Assembly (NCBI GenBank): GCA_021734065.1
Contig: JAIPJQ010000006.1
Location: 1 to 48,846, forward strand
From: Fidelibacterota bacterium
GTDB taxonomy: Bacteria; Fidelibacterota; UBA8477
Length of the DNA: 48,846 nucleotides
Direction: 5' to 3'
Notes under the pieces: model-generated
What the model was told of the DNA's origin: nothing
What the model saw: only the letters and a program-made list of their open reading frames with translations
Databases searched by the model: none
Shown: positions 16,747-28,997 of the stretch, piece after piece
How positions within the stretch are numbered: the stretch's first letter is position 1
Layout: every line of letters begins with the position of its first letter
Translations under genes and position numbers: made by a program

Positions 16747-19700
16747 TTATATAGCTGACAAGTTTTCCCTCATTCCGGGTCAATCCTTTCTGGCCGGCGT
16801 CGATCCGGCGGCTTTAGGTCTGTACATTTCAAGGCTCATCTCACCTGCTGAACCCTGGCTGATTGTTCTCCCCGACCAAAATCTTGCTGATCCGGTATTT
16901 AATGACCTGGTCGGATTCTTTTCCGCAGATTCCGTGTCATATATCAGCAAAAACCCCCTTACCGGCATGGATTCAGGTCAATCCCTGTCTGCGCTACATC
17001 GACTTATGGCGGAACAGCCCGGAATCTATCTGGTCACCTATGATGATTTGACCTCCGGGATCCAGGCTCGTGGGCTACAGAGAAAAACTTTAACCGTTGG
17101 GCAGACCTATGATTTTAGCGAAATAGAATCCGTCCTGGATAATTTCGGATTTACCCGGGATCGCTTTGTGGTGGAGCCCGGCACTTATGCTGTTCGGGGT
17201 GGTGTGATTGATTTTTTCCCCGGTGAAAGCGAGCACCCTATTCGCTTGGATTTTTGGGGCGATATACTCGATTCCGCCCGGCAGTTTGAACCTGAATCAC
17301 AGCGCTCGGTTACCGAACTGAATGAGGTGAGTTTCTTCAGCCAAAAGCCTTTTGACGAGACTTCCACCCAAAGGCTGGTTGACCTGCTTCCGTCCACATT
17401 TTCTACCGTTTTTTATCGCCCGGCTTACGAGCCAGGCGACACAGTTAGCGCGGTCGATGCGCTATATAATTCTTTTATTAACAACAACTTAATTTCTGTT
17501 TTTGGCGGAGTCCCGGAGAATTTCAAAGGACGAATCTTCTCGGTGGAGCCACAAGCTTCATTCCACCGGAATCTGGCAGCTTTCCGTCATCGTCTGGAGT
17601 ATCTCCAGGAACTTGGATATAAAGTACTCATCACGGCTGAGTCAAAGATTCAGGCGGAACGGCTGGAGAGCCTGTTTGATGAAGAAAAATTTACACCGGC
17701 TGTTTTTAATCTCTCAGCCGGATTCATTGATCATACCCATCATATTGCTGTTTTAACCGATCATCAAATTTTTGACCGGCGGCGCCGACGCAATATTGTC
17801 CAGCGCTTTTTTCCTTCCAGGCCCCTAACCACCGTGGAAGAGTTCAACGAGAAGGATTTTGTGGTTCACCTTGATTTTGGTGTGGGAATGTATCGCGGTG
17901 TGGATGTGATCCGGGTAGCGGGCGTTCCGGCAGAAGTGCTGGCCATCGAATACCAGGAAGGTGATAAAGTTTATGTGCCGGTTGACAAGATGGACCGGGT
18001 GCATAAATATGAAGGGGGTGATGGCCCGCCAAAAATTACCCGCCTGCGATCCACCGAGTGGGATCAACTCAAGTTTCGTACGAAGAAAGCGGTGGAAAAT
18101 TACGCCGCCGAGTTGATGACTTTTTATGCCAGACGGTTTCAGGCTGAGGGATACTCATTCAGTTCCGACACAGAATTGCAGCAAAAGGTTGAAGCCGCGT
18201 TTCTCTACAATGAAACCACTGACCAACTTCAGGCCACCCGGGAAATCAAGGCAGACATGGCGTCTAGCCGACCCATGGACCGGCTGCTGTGTGGCGATGT
18301 GGGCTTTGGAAAAACCGAGGTGGCCATTCGGGCGGCATTCAAGGCGGTCTCTGATTCCAAACAGGTCGCCATTTTGGTGCCAACCACCATTCTGGCGCAG
18401 CAACATTACGAAACTTTCCGTGAGCGGTTGGATGAATTTGCGGTGACAACCGCTGTGTTATCACGCTTCCGGTCTGTAAAAGAGATCAAAGAGACGCTGG
18501 CGGGTGTGGCCAGCGGTGAAATCGACATTCTGGTGGGTACACACCGGCTCTTATCGAAAGATATTCAATTCAAAGATCTGGGGTTGCTGGTCGTGGATGA
18601 AGAGCACCGGTTCGGTGTAAAACACAAAGAGAAAATTAAAGAATTAAAGCTGGGTGTGGACTGCCTGTCCATGACAGCGACGCCGATTCCCCGCACGCTG
18701 CAAATGTCCCTCATGGGCGTACGCGATTTCAGCCAGCTCAACACGCCGCCCCGGGAGCGTCAGCCCATTGATACCAAAGTGGTAGAGTATAAGGAGTCGG
18801 TGATCCGGGAAGCCATCCTGCGCGAGGTTGATCGCGGCGGACAGATCTATTTTGTCCATAACCGGGTAGAGTCCATCGGAATAATGCTGCAAAAATTGCA
18901 GTCCATTGTTCCTGAAGCCCGTATTACCGTGGGACATGGCCAGATGCGAGGGCCGGAATTGGAGCGCGTGATGCTAGGCTTTTTTCACCACGAATATGAT
19001 GTTCTCCTGAGCACCTCCATTGTGGAATCAGGGCTGGATAATCCCAACACAAACACCATTTTAATCAATCGGGCGGACGCCTTTGGTCTGTCACAGCTTT
19101 ACCAGCTTCGTGGTCGGGTTGGTCGCTCTAATCGGCGGGCTTACGCCATTTTACTCACACCGCCATTCCGGCAATTGAACATCAATGCTGCCCGGCGGTT
19201 GAACGCGCTGGAGCGTCACTCCCACTACGGTGGTGGATATGAAATTGCCATGAGGGATTTGGAAATCCGTGGTTCTGGAAATCTCTTTGGGACGGAGCAA
19301 AGCGGACACATCGCCAATATCGGTTACAAACTATACACGCAGATTCTGAAGGAGACGCTGGACGAATTAAAGGCGGAAGCGGAGGAGCAAGCGCCCATTT
19401 ATCCCAAGCCCGATGTAAAAATTGATCTGGATATGCTTATTCCTGAAGATTATGTGGTGGACCCCAACGAACGGGTTTCCCTCTATCGTCGCATTGCCAC
19501 GGCGGGTGATATAGACTCTGTGCACCAATTGCAGGTAGAAATTCGTGATCGCTTTGGTCGGACGCCGCCGGAGGTGATTCAATTGCTGGATGGAAAAAAT
19601 GTCCAGATTCTTGGGCAGCAGTTAGGCTTGCGTTCCCTGACGATTAAGCCTAGACAGGCGCACGCCAATTTTCACAAGGAGGTCGTGACGGAACAGGGGC

Positions 19701-19861
19701 CGGGATTAATTGGCCGATTGTCACGCGCAATTGGGAAAACCAGTCAAAAGGTGGAGATTTTTAATAATGCCGCTCTGCCCTTTGTCATCTCAATTCCATC
19801 CGATAAAAACGCCCTCTCGGAGTCCCGACAATTTTTAGAAGCCATGGAACCTGCGGGGTAA
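16724..19861 (+). CDS. mfd: Transcription-repair coupling factor Mfd
   Basis: Mfd removes RNA polymerase stalled at DNA lesions and recruits UvrA. This 1045-residue copy (family usually about 1100-1180) has UvrB-like N-terminal domains, a CarD-like RNA-polymerase-interaction domain (about 370-440, with Gly-Val-Gly-Met-Tyr-Arg-Gly), and an SF2 translocase with Walker A Gly-Asp-Val-Gly-Phe-Gly-Lys-Thr (about 523-530), a DEEH box (near 624) and [10 protein letters not shown]. A TRCF domain lies near 910-1010, with [10 protein letters not shown]. The ATG at 16724 lies within a parS site (Met-Phe-His-Val-Lys), overlapping mnmG by 23 nt, so the two are translationally linked. Confidence 0.96.
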   Translation: MFHVKLSDYIADKFSLIPGQSFLAGVDPAALGLYISRLISPAEPWLIVLPDQNLADPVFNDLVGFFSADSVSYISKNPLTGMDSGQSLSALHRLMAEQPGIYLVTYDDLTSGIQARGLQRKTLTVGQTYDFSEIESVLDNFGFTRDRFVVEPGTYAVRGGVIDFFPGESEHPIRLDFWGDILDSARQFEPESQRSVTELNEVSFFSQKPFDETSTQRLVDLLPSTFSTVFYRPAYEPGDTVSAVDALYNSFINNNLISVFGGVPENFKGRIFSVEPQASFHRNLAAFRHRLEYLQELGYKVLITAESKIQAERLESLFDEEKFTPAVFNLSAGFIDHTHHIAVLTDHQIFDRRRRRNIVQRFFPSRPLTTVEEFNEKDFVVHLDFGVGMYRGVDVIRVAGVPAEVLAIEYQEGDKVYVPVDKMDRVHKYEGGDGPPKITRLRSTEWDQLKFRTKKAVENYAAELMTFYARRFQAEGYSFSSDTELQQKVEAAFLYNETTDQLQATREIKADMASSRPMDRLLCGDVGFGKTEVAIRAAFKAVSDSKQVAILVPTTILAQQHYETFRERLDEFAVTTAVLSRFRSVKEIKETLAGVASGEIDILVGTHRLLSKDIQFKDLGLLVVDEEHRFGVKHKEKIKELKLGVDCLSMTATPIPRTLQMSLMGVRDFSQLNTPPRERQPIDTKVVEYKESVIREAILREVDRGGQIYFVHNRVESIGIMLQKLQSIVPEARITVGHGQMRGPELERVMLGFFHHEYDVLLSTSIVESGLDNPNTNTILINRADAFGLSQLYQLRGRVGRSNRRAYAILLTPPFRQLNINAARRLNALERHSHYGGGYEIAMRDLEIRGSGNLFGTEQSGHIANIGYKLYTQILKETLDELKAEAEEQAPIYPKPDVKIDLDMLIPEDYVVDPNERVSLYRRIATAGDIDSVHQLQVEIRDRFGRTPPEVIQLLDGKNVQILGQQLGLRSLTIKPRQAHANFHKEVVTEQGPGLIGRLSRAIGKTSQKVEIFNNAALPFVISIPSDKNALSESRQFLEAMEPAG
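16725..16740. other. parS site 2 (ParB-binding centromere sequence)
   Basis: TGTTTCACGTGAAACT matches 15 of 16 parS positions, with the same perfect 14-bp core as site 1 and 1869 bp away from it. It is read in two frames at once: as the end of mnmG and the start of mfd. Confidence 0.85.
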
Positions 19862-19872
19862 ATGGGCTTTCA

Positions 19873-19900
19873 TTGTCTATATTAATTGCTATGCTATACC
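19873..19900 (+). promoter_or_regulatory. Candidate promoter of the parvulin gene cluster
   Basis: TTGTCT (19873-19878) and TATACC (19895-19900) with a 16-bp spacer; TG precedes the -10 by one base, as in extended -10 promoters. It lies 41 bp before the first parvulin-family ATG. Confidence 0.35.
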
Positions 19901-19940
19901 CGCTGATCAAGATGCACGAAAAAAGAAGAGGTTTAAGATT

Positions 19941-21653
19941 ATGATGAAAAGACTAACGGTGCTCACAATTTTCATGAGTGCTTTGGTTCTGACACATTGT
20001 TCCAAGTCATCCGATGATAATGTAATTGCCGCGCTGGATGATGCTGAGGTCACCGCTGACGATTTGTTTGAACGCTATCCCCAGGCTCGCCTGGCTCAGG
20101 CAAGTGATGAAGAGATCAAAAACGCGGTGGACGATGTGGTGCGCCGGGCGCTCTTCGTGAAAGACGCTATCGCCATGGGATATAAAGATTCCACGGGTAC
20201 CAATGCGCAAATCCAGAATGTGGAAGATCAGCGGTTGTTTCAATATGTTTACGGAAAAGACATTCTGGACTCGGTGATCAATGAAGCCCAGCTTCGCGAA
20301 ATGTATGATAAGGCACGCTATGAAGTTCACGCCCGGCATATTCTGATACAACACCGGGAAGTTCCCAATGCTGCGGCCTCCCGCAGTAAAGAAGAAGCCC
20401 TGGCGCTGTGTGGACATGTCCTCCAGCAGCTCAAAGAGGGTGCCGCCTTTGAAGAGCTGGCCAACAAATACACCGAGGATCCTTCGGGAAAAAACACCGG
20501 CGGAGACTTGGGCTGGTTCGGCTGGGGAAAAATGGTGGGTCCCTTCCAGGAGGCGGCATTCAAGCTGTCGGCGGGGGACGTCTCAGATGTTGTGGAAACC
20601 CAGTTCGGATATCACATCATTAAGGTTGAAGGCCGTCGGGAAACGGATGTGAAGCCATTTAATGAGGAGAAAGACAACCTGCGGCGCATGGCTGCCCGGG
20701 ATAACGCCAGAGAGCTGCAGCAGCTGGCGCAAGCGTTCATTTTCAACATCAAGGCAGACAACAATTTTCAGATCATTAATAAAAATGTCGATGCCCTGTA
20801 TCGGGTCATTAATGCTTCAAAATACAAAATCGGTCCTCTTGATCATGTTTTGAAAAATGTGAATTTCACCGCCCCCCTCTTTACCATGGGCGGAGAGAGC
20901 TATGACAGTCAGTGGATTATTGATGAAGTAAACAAGCTGGATGTCAACTCAAAACCCACCGTGAACAACATCAATGACTTTAAAACACTGCTGGAAAATA
21001 TGGTGGTTCACGCCCTCATCATTGAGTATGGACATGAGCGTGGCTACACCAAGGATCCGGAATTCAGCAAGGCTATCACCGATATCCAGAACAATATCAT
21101 TTATAACAACTATGTACGGGATCAGATCAACGCCAACCTGAACCCAACCGAAGATGAACTGAAGGAATATTACGATAACCACAAAAATACCGATTACATG
21201 CAAAAAGAGATGGTGCGGGTTCGGGAGGTACTGGTGAAAGACCAGGCGAAGGCTGACTCTCTCTACAAAATTATCCGGGATGGTGCAGACATTGGTTTAA
21301 TGGCCCGCCGTCATACGGAGCGAAAATATGCTAAGGATCGGGGGGGTGAACTGGCGCCTTTCCCGCCGGGACGCTATGGTGAAATGGGTCAGCGCGCCTT
21401 TGAAATGTCTGCGGGTGAAATCTCCGAACCCATTAAGACCAACACGGGATATTCAATCATTAAGGTTCTGGAAAAAATCGAAGCCGGTCCCCAGGAATTT
21501 GACCGTGTAAAAAACCGCGTGAAAAATGACATTAATCAGGAAATGCGCAAAAAACGCACGGAAGAGCGTTTCAATCAGTTAGCAGAAAAATATGGCCTTC
21601 ATATCAATTATGATGCTGCCTATAACGCTTACCGCGACAAGAACAAAAACTAA
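19941..21653 (+). CDS. Lipoprotein peptidyl-prolyl isomerase with two parvulin domains
   Basis: A 570-residue PpiD/SurA-like foldase. The signal peptide ends in Leu-Thr-His-Cys (Cys at about 21), so it is lipid-anchored. An N-terminal SurA-like helical region (about 30-125) precedes a canonical rotamase domain (about 130-235) with Ala-Arg-His-Ile-Leu, Gly-Gly-Asp-Leu-Gly-Trp-Phe and Phe-Gly-Tyr-His-Ile-Ile-Lys. A second, more divergent rotamase domain (about 420-525) has Val-Arg-Glu-Val-Leu, Gly-Gly-Glu-Leu and Thr-Gly-Tyr-Ser-Ile-Ile-Lys. It probably chaperones outer-membrane protein precursors in the periplasm. First of three related genes, 20 bp apart and then overlapping by one base, ending at a common terminator. 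Confidence 0.88.
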   Translation: MMKRLTVLTIFMSALVLTHCSKSSDDNVIAALDDAEVTADDLFERYPQARLAQASDEEIKNAVDDVVRRALFVKDAIAMGYKDSTGTNAQIQNVEDQRLFQYVYGKDILDSVINEAQLREMYDKARYEVHARHILIQHREVPNAAASRSKEEALALCGHVLQQLKEGAAFEELANKYTEDPSGKNTGGDLGWFGWGKMVGPFQEAAFKLSAGDVSDVVETQFGYHIIKVEGRRETDVKPFNEEKDNLRRMAARDNARELQQLAQAFIFNIKADNNFQIINKNVDALYRVINASKYKIGPLDHVLKNVNFTAPLFTMGGESYDSQWIIDEVNKLDVNSKPTVNNINDFKTLLENMVVHALIIEYGHERGYTKDPEFSKAITDIQNNIIYNNYVRDQINANLNPTEDELKEYYDNHKNTDYMQKEMVRVREVLVKDQAKADSLYKIIRDGADIGLMARRHTERKYAKDRGGELAPFPPGRYGEMGQRAFEMSAGEISEPIKTNTGYSIIKVLEKIEAGPQEFDRVKNRVKNDINQEMRKKRTEERFNQLAEKYGLHINYDAAYNAYRDKNKN

Positions 21654-21672
21654 CCTGGGTTTCGGGGCATTC

Positions 21673-22491
21673 ATGCGTGAATCATTCTGGCTGCGCAGCC
21701 TTTTGACTGGTCTGATTCTGCTTTCAATTTCTACCTGTAACAGTGTCAATAATGACGATGTAGTTGCCCAGGTGAATCATGAATTTCTGACCCTGGAGAA
21801 ATTGCACGCCATGGTGCCACATTTTGATCAACTGGACAGCCTGCAGAAAGCGCATTTTGTGGAAAGCTGGATCCAGGAAACCCTGCTGAAGCAAGAGGCG
21901 GAAAAATATCTCCTGGAGCGGGATCCCCAGTTCAAACAGCAGATGGATACCTATTATCGGCGCTTGCTGGCGGATAAAATGATGCAAAAATTCATGCGTG
22001 AATCCATCCAGATTTCTGACCAGGAAATCCGCGACTATTACGAAAAAAACAAAGACAACTTCCGGCGTGCCGAGGACGAAATTTTTACCTTGCATGTTTT
22101 ATTACCCAGTCGGGATGAAGCACGCGAGCTGCGCAACGTTCTCCTGGCCAATGATCTGGATAAAAAGGCTGAGTTTTTACGCAAATACCAGAACGAAACC
22201 GGATTGGTTAAACTCAGCGATTTGATTCCGGACCTGCGAAACCGCCTCTCCCGCAACCGGGAACCCGGCGTATATGGTCCCTACTGGTCTGATTTCGGCT
22301 ATCATGTGATGAATGTGACCCAGTGGTATGCGAAGGATGATCTGCGTCCCCTGGAAGAGGTCTGGGACGAAATTGCCGGCCGTCTGTCTATCGATCAGCA
22401 GTTGGATTATCGACTGGCCATTACCGACAGCCTGCGCGCTCAGGCCAATGTGAGTTTTCACCCCTCCCTATTCACCCAAACGAGACCATAA
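21673..22491 (+). CDS. SurA-like lipoprotein with a degenerate parvulin domain
   Basis: A 272-residue protein. The start at 21673 yields a signal peptide ending in Ser-Thr-Cys (lipobox). An in-frame start inside the preceding gene would put 27 unrelated residues in front and is rejected. A SurA N-like helical domain follows (Ala-Gln-Val-Asn, Leu-Asp-Gln-Leu-Asp-Ser, a Glu-Ser-Trp-Ile-Gln-Glu-Thr-Leu-Leu core, and Tyr-Tyr-Glu-Lys-Asn-Lys-Asp-Asn-Phe). Then comes a reduced rotamase-like segment (about 135-235) that keeps Gly-Pro-Tyr-Trp-Ser-Asp-Phe-Gly-Tyr-His-Val but lacks the Gly-Gly-Asp-Leu-Gly loop. Probably a chaperone without isomerase activity (inference). Confidence 0.75.
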   Translation: MRESFWLRSLLTGLILLSISTCNSVNNDDVVAQVNHEFLTLEKLHAMVPHFDQLDSLQKAHFVESWIQETLLKQEAEKYLLERDPQFKQQMDTYYRRLLADKMMQKFMRESIQISDQEIRDYYEKNKDNFRRAEDEIFTLHVLLPSRDEARELRNVLLANDLDKKAEFLRKYQNETGLVKLSDLIPDLRNRLSRNREPGVYGPYWSDFGYHVMNVTQWYAKDDLRPLEEVWDEIAGRLSIDQQLDYRLAITDSLRAQANVSFHPSLFTQTRP

Positions 22492-23792
22492 TGCAAAAAC
22501 TATATCGTAATCGCATAAAGTCGTTCCTTCTTTTTCCCTTCTTACTGATGTCTCTGCTCAGCGCCCAGTCGCTGGTGGATGGCCTTGCCGCCATCGTGGG
22601 GCAAAAAGCCATTCTCTACTCGGAAGTTGAGCAAATGGCCCAGCTCATCAGCGCTCAGCAGAAAATTGACCCCTACCAGAACCCACAAGCCTATAACCAA
22701 CTGCGATACAACGCGTTGGACGAGCTGATCAACCAGCAAGTCTTGCTGGAATATGCCCGCCAGGAAACCATCGAGGTGCGCGACCGGGATGTGGAAGCGC
22801 AGGTAGAGCAGCTTATGGGCAATCTGGAGCAACAGTACGGTGGGCTGGATCAGGTGGAGCAAACGTTTGGTATCAGTCCGCGAAAAATCCGCCGTTATTA
22901 TCAGGATCAGATTCGCGGCAATCAGATCATTGAAGCGGTGAAGCGTGAACTATTCAGCAATATCAAAGTGAGTCGCCGGGAGGTGGAGGCGTTTTTCCAA
23001 ACCAACCGGGACAGCTTCCCGGAGATCAATCCAGCGGTGGATTTTTCGATCATCTCCCTGCCCATGGAAGCCGGGACCCGTGCACGGGAAGCAGCCCGTG
23101 ACACCCTGCTCTTTATCCGCGATCGCATTTTATCCGGAGATGCCTCTTTTGCCAATATGGCCCAGCGTTACTCCCAGGATCCGGGAAGCGCGGCCAATGG
23201 CGGAAACATTGGTTTTACCTCCCGGGGCACCTTTGTTAAGCCTTTTGAAACCGCCGCTTACACATTGGAACCCGGCGAGATGAGCGATGTGGTGGAAACC
23301 CAGTTTGGTCTACACATTATCAAACTGGAGGAGCGCCGTGGCGAAAAGGTGAATGTCTCCCACATTCTCATCAAACCCGCAGCTTCTCAGGAAGATGTGC
23401 AGACCCTCAGGGACAGTCTGTCCAGCATCCGGGAGGATATTTTGTCCGGTAAACTCACCTTTGCCGAGGCTGCCAAACAATACCTCACCGATCCCGATTT
23501 GAAAGCCCGCAACGGACGGGTGGGAAAGACAGACATCACCACCATGCCGGAGGGTATGCAACAAATTCTGAATGAGCTGCCTGCCAGAGAGATATCCCAG
23601 CCTTTCCCTGCCCTGGATCAGATCAATCTCGTGCTTGTTCATGAACGCTTTTCCGGCGGTAAGCTGACGCTGAAGAATAACTGGTTTGAACTGGAGTCCA
23701 TGACCCTGCAACAAAAACAGATGGAGCGATTGGAAAAATGGATCCAGGAGCAACGCGAGAAGATGTATATCAATGTAAAAATGATATTATGA
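22491..23792 (+). CDS. surA: Periplasmic SurA-type peptidyl-prolyl isomerase
   Basis: A 433-residue periplasmic chaperone with a cleavable signal peptide (to about residue 25, Leu-Leu-Ser-Ala-Gln). The SurA N-domain opens with Asp-Gly-Leu-Ala-Ala-Ile-Val-Gly (about 30-37). A complete parvulin domain (about 180-285) holds Gly-Gly-Asn-Ile-Gly-Phe and Phe-Gly-Leu-His-Ile-Ile-Lys. A second (about 295-385) holds Val-Ser-His-Ile-Leu-Ile-Lys but is weaker at its end. Its length and domain order match SurA, which escorts outer-membrane beta-barrels. The ATG overlaps the preceding stop (TAATG), so it is translationally coupled. Transcription ends at the strong terminator 36 bp downstream. Confidence 0.88.
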   Translation: MQKLYRNRIKSFLLFPFLLMSLLSAQSLVDGLAAIVGQKAILYSEVEQMAQLISAQQKIDPYQNPQAYNQLRYNALDELINQQVLLEYARQETIEVRDRDVEAQVEQLMGNLEQQYGGLDQVEQTFGISPRKIRRYYQDQIRGNQIIEAVKRELFSNIKVSRREVEAFFQTNRDSFPEINPAVDFSIISLPMEAGTRAREAARDTLLFIRDRILSGDASFANMAQRYSQDPGSAANGGNIGFTSRGTFVKPFETAAYTLEPGEMSDVVETQFGLHIIKLEERRGEKVNVSHILIKPAASQEDVQTLRDSLSSIREDILSGKLTFAEAAKQYLTDPDLKARNGRVGKTDITTMPEGMQQILNELPAREISQPFPALDQINLVLVHERFSGGKLTLKNNWFELESMTLQQKQMERLEKWIQEQREKMYINVKMIL

Positions 23793-23827
23793 TTTCGTCT
23801 CCGGGATAAAGAATCTCCTGTTTTTAC

Positions 23828-23864
23828 CACCCCGATCCCTCAAACGGTCGGGGTGTTTTTTTTT
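23828..23864 (+). terminator. Strong terminator after surA
   Basis: CACCCCGA and TCGGGGTG form a perfect 8-bp stem around a 12-nt loop, followed by nine T. It ends the parvulin operon just before the origin region, so little transcription would enter oriC from this side. Confidence 0.92.
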
Positions 23865-24374
23865 ATCTGAAAAACACCTGTCCACGCACTTATCAACAGG
23901 CTTAATTTCCATCCTTCGAACGTATACTTTTGTTTTTGTTCAACCGTCGGATTTGCCTGAACGGGGTTATGAACATATTCACATAAATTTTTATTCACTT
24001 CCATCTAAAAAGCTGCGTCCCAGAGAATTTTGTGGATAAGAAATTTGTTTCTGACAATTTACGTTCAGGCTATTCGGCGCGATGGGACTTTATCCACGTG
24101 AGCAGGGTTCGCTTTTCATTTTTCAAAAGGGGTTGAAGGTCAAAAAGTTACCGTCGAAAGTGGAAATCTTATCCACATTGTGGACAAACTACGTACTACT
24201 ACGACGTAAGAATATTTCTCTATACAGTAATCATTAAAACAGGGTAAAACACCCGAATGGCGCCGTGTTCAAACTCATTGAATAGCTTTGAATTCAGGCC
24301 GGCTTATGTTATCTTATTCTGCTTATGAGAAAAATATTTAAACCCTTGTTAATTGTGCATTTGGAGAGTTAAGC
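23865..24374. other. oriC: Candidate oriC: DnaA-box cluster upstream of dnaN
   Basis: With the preceding terminator this is the only gene-free stretch over 300 bp. DnaA boxes, exact or one base off TTATNCACA: 23890-23898 (TTATCAACA), 23967-23975 (TTATGAACA), 23991-23999 (TTATTCACT), 24031-24039 (minus strand, exact TTATCCACA), 24090-24098 (TTATCCACG), 24169-24177 (exact) and 24179-24187 (minus strand, TTGTCCACA). The last two face each other as an inverted pair. They are followed by TAC-triplet repeats (24193-24201) and then an AT-rich tract (24209-24240) that could unwind. Flanking genes (dnaN, recF, gyrB/gyrA; dnaA nearby) and two parS sites support an origin. Box clustering is visible; origin function is inference. 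Confidence 0.8.
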
Positions 24375-25490
24375 ATGCAATTTACCCTTGAGAAATCTGC
24401 CCTCCAGACAGGCGTACAAAAAATTATCAAAGTGAGCCCTACCCGCTCCACCATGCCAATCCTGAATCATATCCTGTTTACCATTGAAAATGGTCATCTG
24501 TTTTTACGGACGTCGGATATTGAAATCACCTATGTGCTGGAGGTGGATTTACTCAATGGTGAAGATGGTTCAGTGGCCATTCCTGCCCGTCTGCTGCAGG
24601 AGATCACCAACGAGCTGCCCGAGACGGAATTGAAATTCAGCGTGGACGAGAAACAACGCATCAACCTGGAAACCACGGTGGGTACCTACAAAATACAGGG
24701 TCGCCCAGGGGATGAATTTCCGGAAACACCTCAACTGGCTGATGCGTCCAAATTCAAACTCCCGGCTGATCTGCTGGAACGTATGATTGATAAAACACTG
24801 TTTGCCGTGGGCAGGGACGAATTGAAGCCCGCATTGATGGGGGTGTTGTTCGAAATCAATAAATCGGATATCCGGGCTGTGGCTACCGATGGTCACCGTC
24901 TGGTCCGATTTACCAATAAAGCGTTCACCAATTCCGGTGATCCGGCCAAGGTTATTATCCCCACCAAATTCCTCCAACTGCTGCAAAATATGCTGCCGGT
25001 GGAAGATCAGGTGGAATTCAGTATTGCAGCCGATCATGTGAAGGTGGAAACCAAGGGTGCCCAAGTGTACACCCGCGTGATTGATGAGCATTATCCCGAC
25101 TATACGGCGGTCATTCCCTCCGGAAACGACAAAAGTTTTGTCGCCAGTTCCAATGAGATGATCAATACCGCCCGTCGGGTCTCGATTTTTTCAAATCGGA
25201 CTACCCATCAGTTGGCATTCAAGCTGCATCCGGGATATCTGGAGGTTTATACCGAAGACCCGGAAAACAGTACTTCGGCCAAGGAAGAAGTCTTGGTAGA
25301 ATATGATGGCGAGGAAATGACCATCGGATACAATTCGCTCTATGTGCGGGATCTGCTGCGGAATGTTGAGACAGATAAGGTGGTCTTTAAACTGAGCAGC
25401 GCTGTTGGCCCGGGCATTATCCTGCCGGAAAAACAGCGTGAGAAAGAAGACCTGCTCATGTTACTCATGCCCATCAGGTTGAATAGCTAA
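24375..25490 (+). CDS. dnaN: DNA polymerase III beta sliding clamp
   Basis: A 371-residue processivity clamp that forms a dimeric ring around DNA and tethers Pol III and repair partners. It starts Met-Gln-Phe-Thr-Leu-Glu-Lys. It contains Ile-Leu-Asn-His-Ile-Leu-Phe, Gly-Arg-Pro-Gly-Asp-Glu-Phe-Pro, Ala-Thr-Asp-Gly-His-Arg-Leu-Val, Tyr-Pro-Asp-Tyr and the C-terminal Leu-Leu-Met-Leu-Leu-Met-Pro-Ile-Arg that lines the partner-binding pocket. GGAGAG precedes the ATG. It is the first gene right of the DnaA-box cluster. Confidence 0.97.
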   Translation: MQFTLEKSALQTGVQKIIKVSPTRSTMPILNHILFTIENGHLFLRTSDIEITYVLEVDLLNGEDGSVAIPARLLQEITNELPETELKFSVDEKQRINLETTVGTYKIQGRPGDEFPETPQLADASKFKLPADLLERMIDKTLFAVGRDELKPALMGVLFEINKSDIRAVATDGHRLVRFTNKAFTNSGDPAKVIIPTKFLQLLQNMLPVEDQVEFSIAADHVKVETKGAQVYTRVIDEHYPDYTAVIPSGNDKSFVASSNEMINTARRVSIFSNRTTHQLAFKLHPGYLEVYTEDPENSTSAKEEVLVEYDGEEMTIGYNSLYVRDLLRNVETDKVVFKLSSAVGPGIILPEKQREKEDLLMLLMPIRLNS

Positions 25491-25574
25491 TGACAGCAGG
25501 TAAGCGATTAAGCGTTCTAAATATTATTGTGTTGTGAGGTTATTAACGGAGGTTGGTTCACACCGGCCCGGTGC

Positions 25575-26685
25575 ATGCTGATTAAGTCCCTTTCCATGAA
25601 AAATTTTCGGGTATATGAACACGCAGCACTTCGCTTCGGAGAGCAAACCAATATTCTGTTTGGTGAAAATGGCGCCGGAAAGACCACCGTTTTGGAAGCT
25701 ATCCATTGTCTGGCGTATACCCGCAGCTTTAAAACCCATTTGGACAGTGAACTCATCCGGTACGAAACAACGGAAGCGCGCATCGGAGGGAATTTTCGAG
25801 GGGACAAAAAGAACGACCAGCGGGTGGAGATGAGCCTTTCGGAGAAACAGCCGAAACAGATCAAGGTGAATGGGGCGCTCCTCACCAGTCAGGCCGGATT
25901 GATTGGCAGAATACCGCTGGTATGTCTGGCGCCCGAAGATAGTGTGGTAACCGTCGGGGCTCCGGCTGATCGCCGCCGGTTTTTTGACAAGCTGTTCTCC
26001 CAGGTTGACACCGTCTATCTCACCGCACTGCAGCAGTATAACCGGGTGTTGAAACAGCGAAATGCGCATCTGAATGATTTTGCGGTGAATGGCACGCCGG
26101 TAAATTCGGAATTACTTCTGGCACTGGACACGCAGGTCGTTAAACAAGGAGCGATCATTCAGCAGAAGCGCGCGGAGTATGTACAGAAATTCAAAAGCTT
26201 TGTGTATCAGATTTATCTGGAATTGGAGAAAGATAAAACCTTTAAAGCTGCCTATATACCAGCCGTCAAGGTGAAACCCGGTGAATCGGTGGAACAGGCT
26301 TTTCAACGAGAATTGGAAGCCAGCCGCCCGGCTGATATGCGTCGGGGAACCACCACTACCGGGATCCAGCGCGACTTGTTCCTGTTTTACCTGAATCATC
26401 AGGATATCCGGCGTTACGGCTCCATGGGCGAACATAAACTGGCGCTGGTTGCGTTGAAATTCGCCGAAGGTCGTTTTTTAGAGGATTATTTGACCGAGAA
26501 ACCAATCTACCTGCTAGATGATCTTTTTGCAGAATTGGACATTAAGCGCAGCGTGCAGATTATCCAGTCGTTGCCGGAAGGGTATCAGGTTTTCATTACC
26601 TCCACCGACCTGGCCGATTTGAGGCGGCACGGTTTGGAAATCGAATCGGAAAATTTGACTGTTTTTGATACAGGAAAGCTTCGTG

Positions 26686-26699
<14 letters not shown>
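25575..26699 (+). CDS. recF: DNA replication and repair protein RecF
   Basis: A 374-residue SMC-like ATPase that, with RecO and RecR, loads RecA at gaps. Walker A is Gly-Glu-Asn-Gly-Ala-Gly-Lys-Thr-Thr (about 31-39). The characteristic Tyr-Thr-Arg-Ser-Phe-Lys segment follows. Walker B is Tyr-Leu-Leu-Asp-Asp-Leu-Phe-Ala-Glu-Leu-Asp (about 312-322). The start at 25575 (Met-Leu-Ile-Lys-Ser-Leu) gives the family N-terminus; an in-frame TTG 48 bp upstream adds non-conserved residues. GGAGG sits 24 nt ahead of this ATG, unusually far, and a 13-bp palindrome lies between them. It ends inside the next gene (14-nt overlap). Confidence 0.94.
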
Positions 26700-28913
<2,214 letters not shown>

Positions 28914-28997
28914 TCAGCGAGTGATTGTGGGATTGGGTAAAACAGAACAAACCAGTTTGAAGCAGACATTTATTACTAGATAAGGACGAGGCGAACT

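Noticed and set aside
23978-23986. TTCACATAA as another DnaA box in the origin region
   Set aside because: It differs from the box consensus at three positions on either strand; the overlapping region has better boxes.
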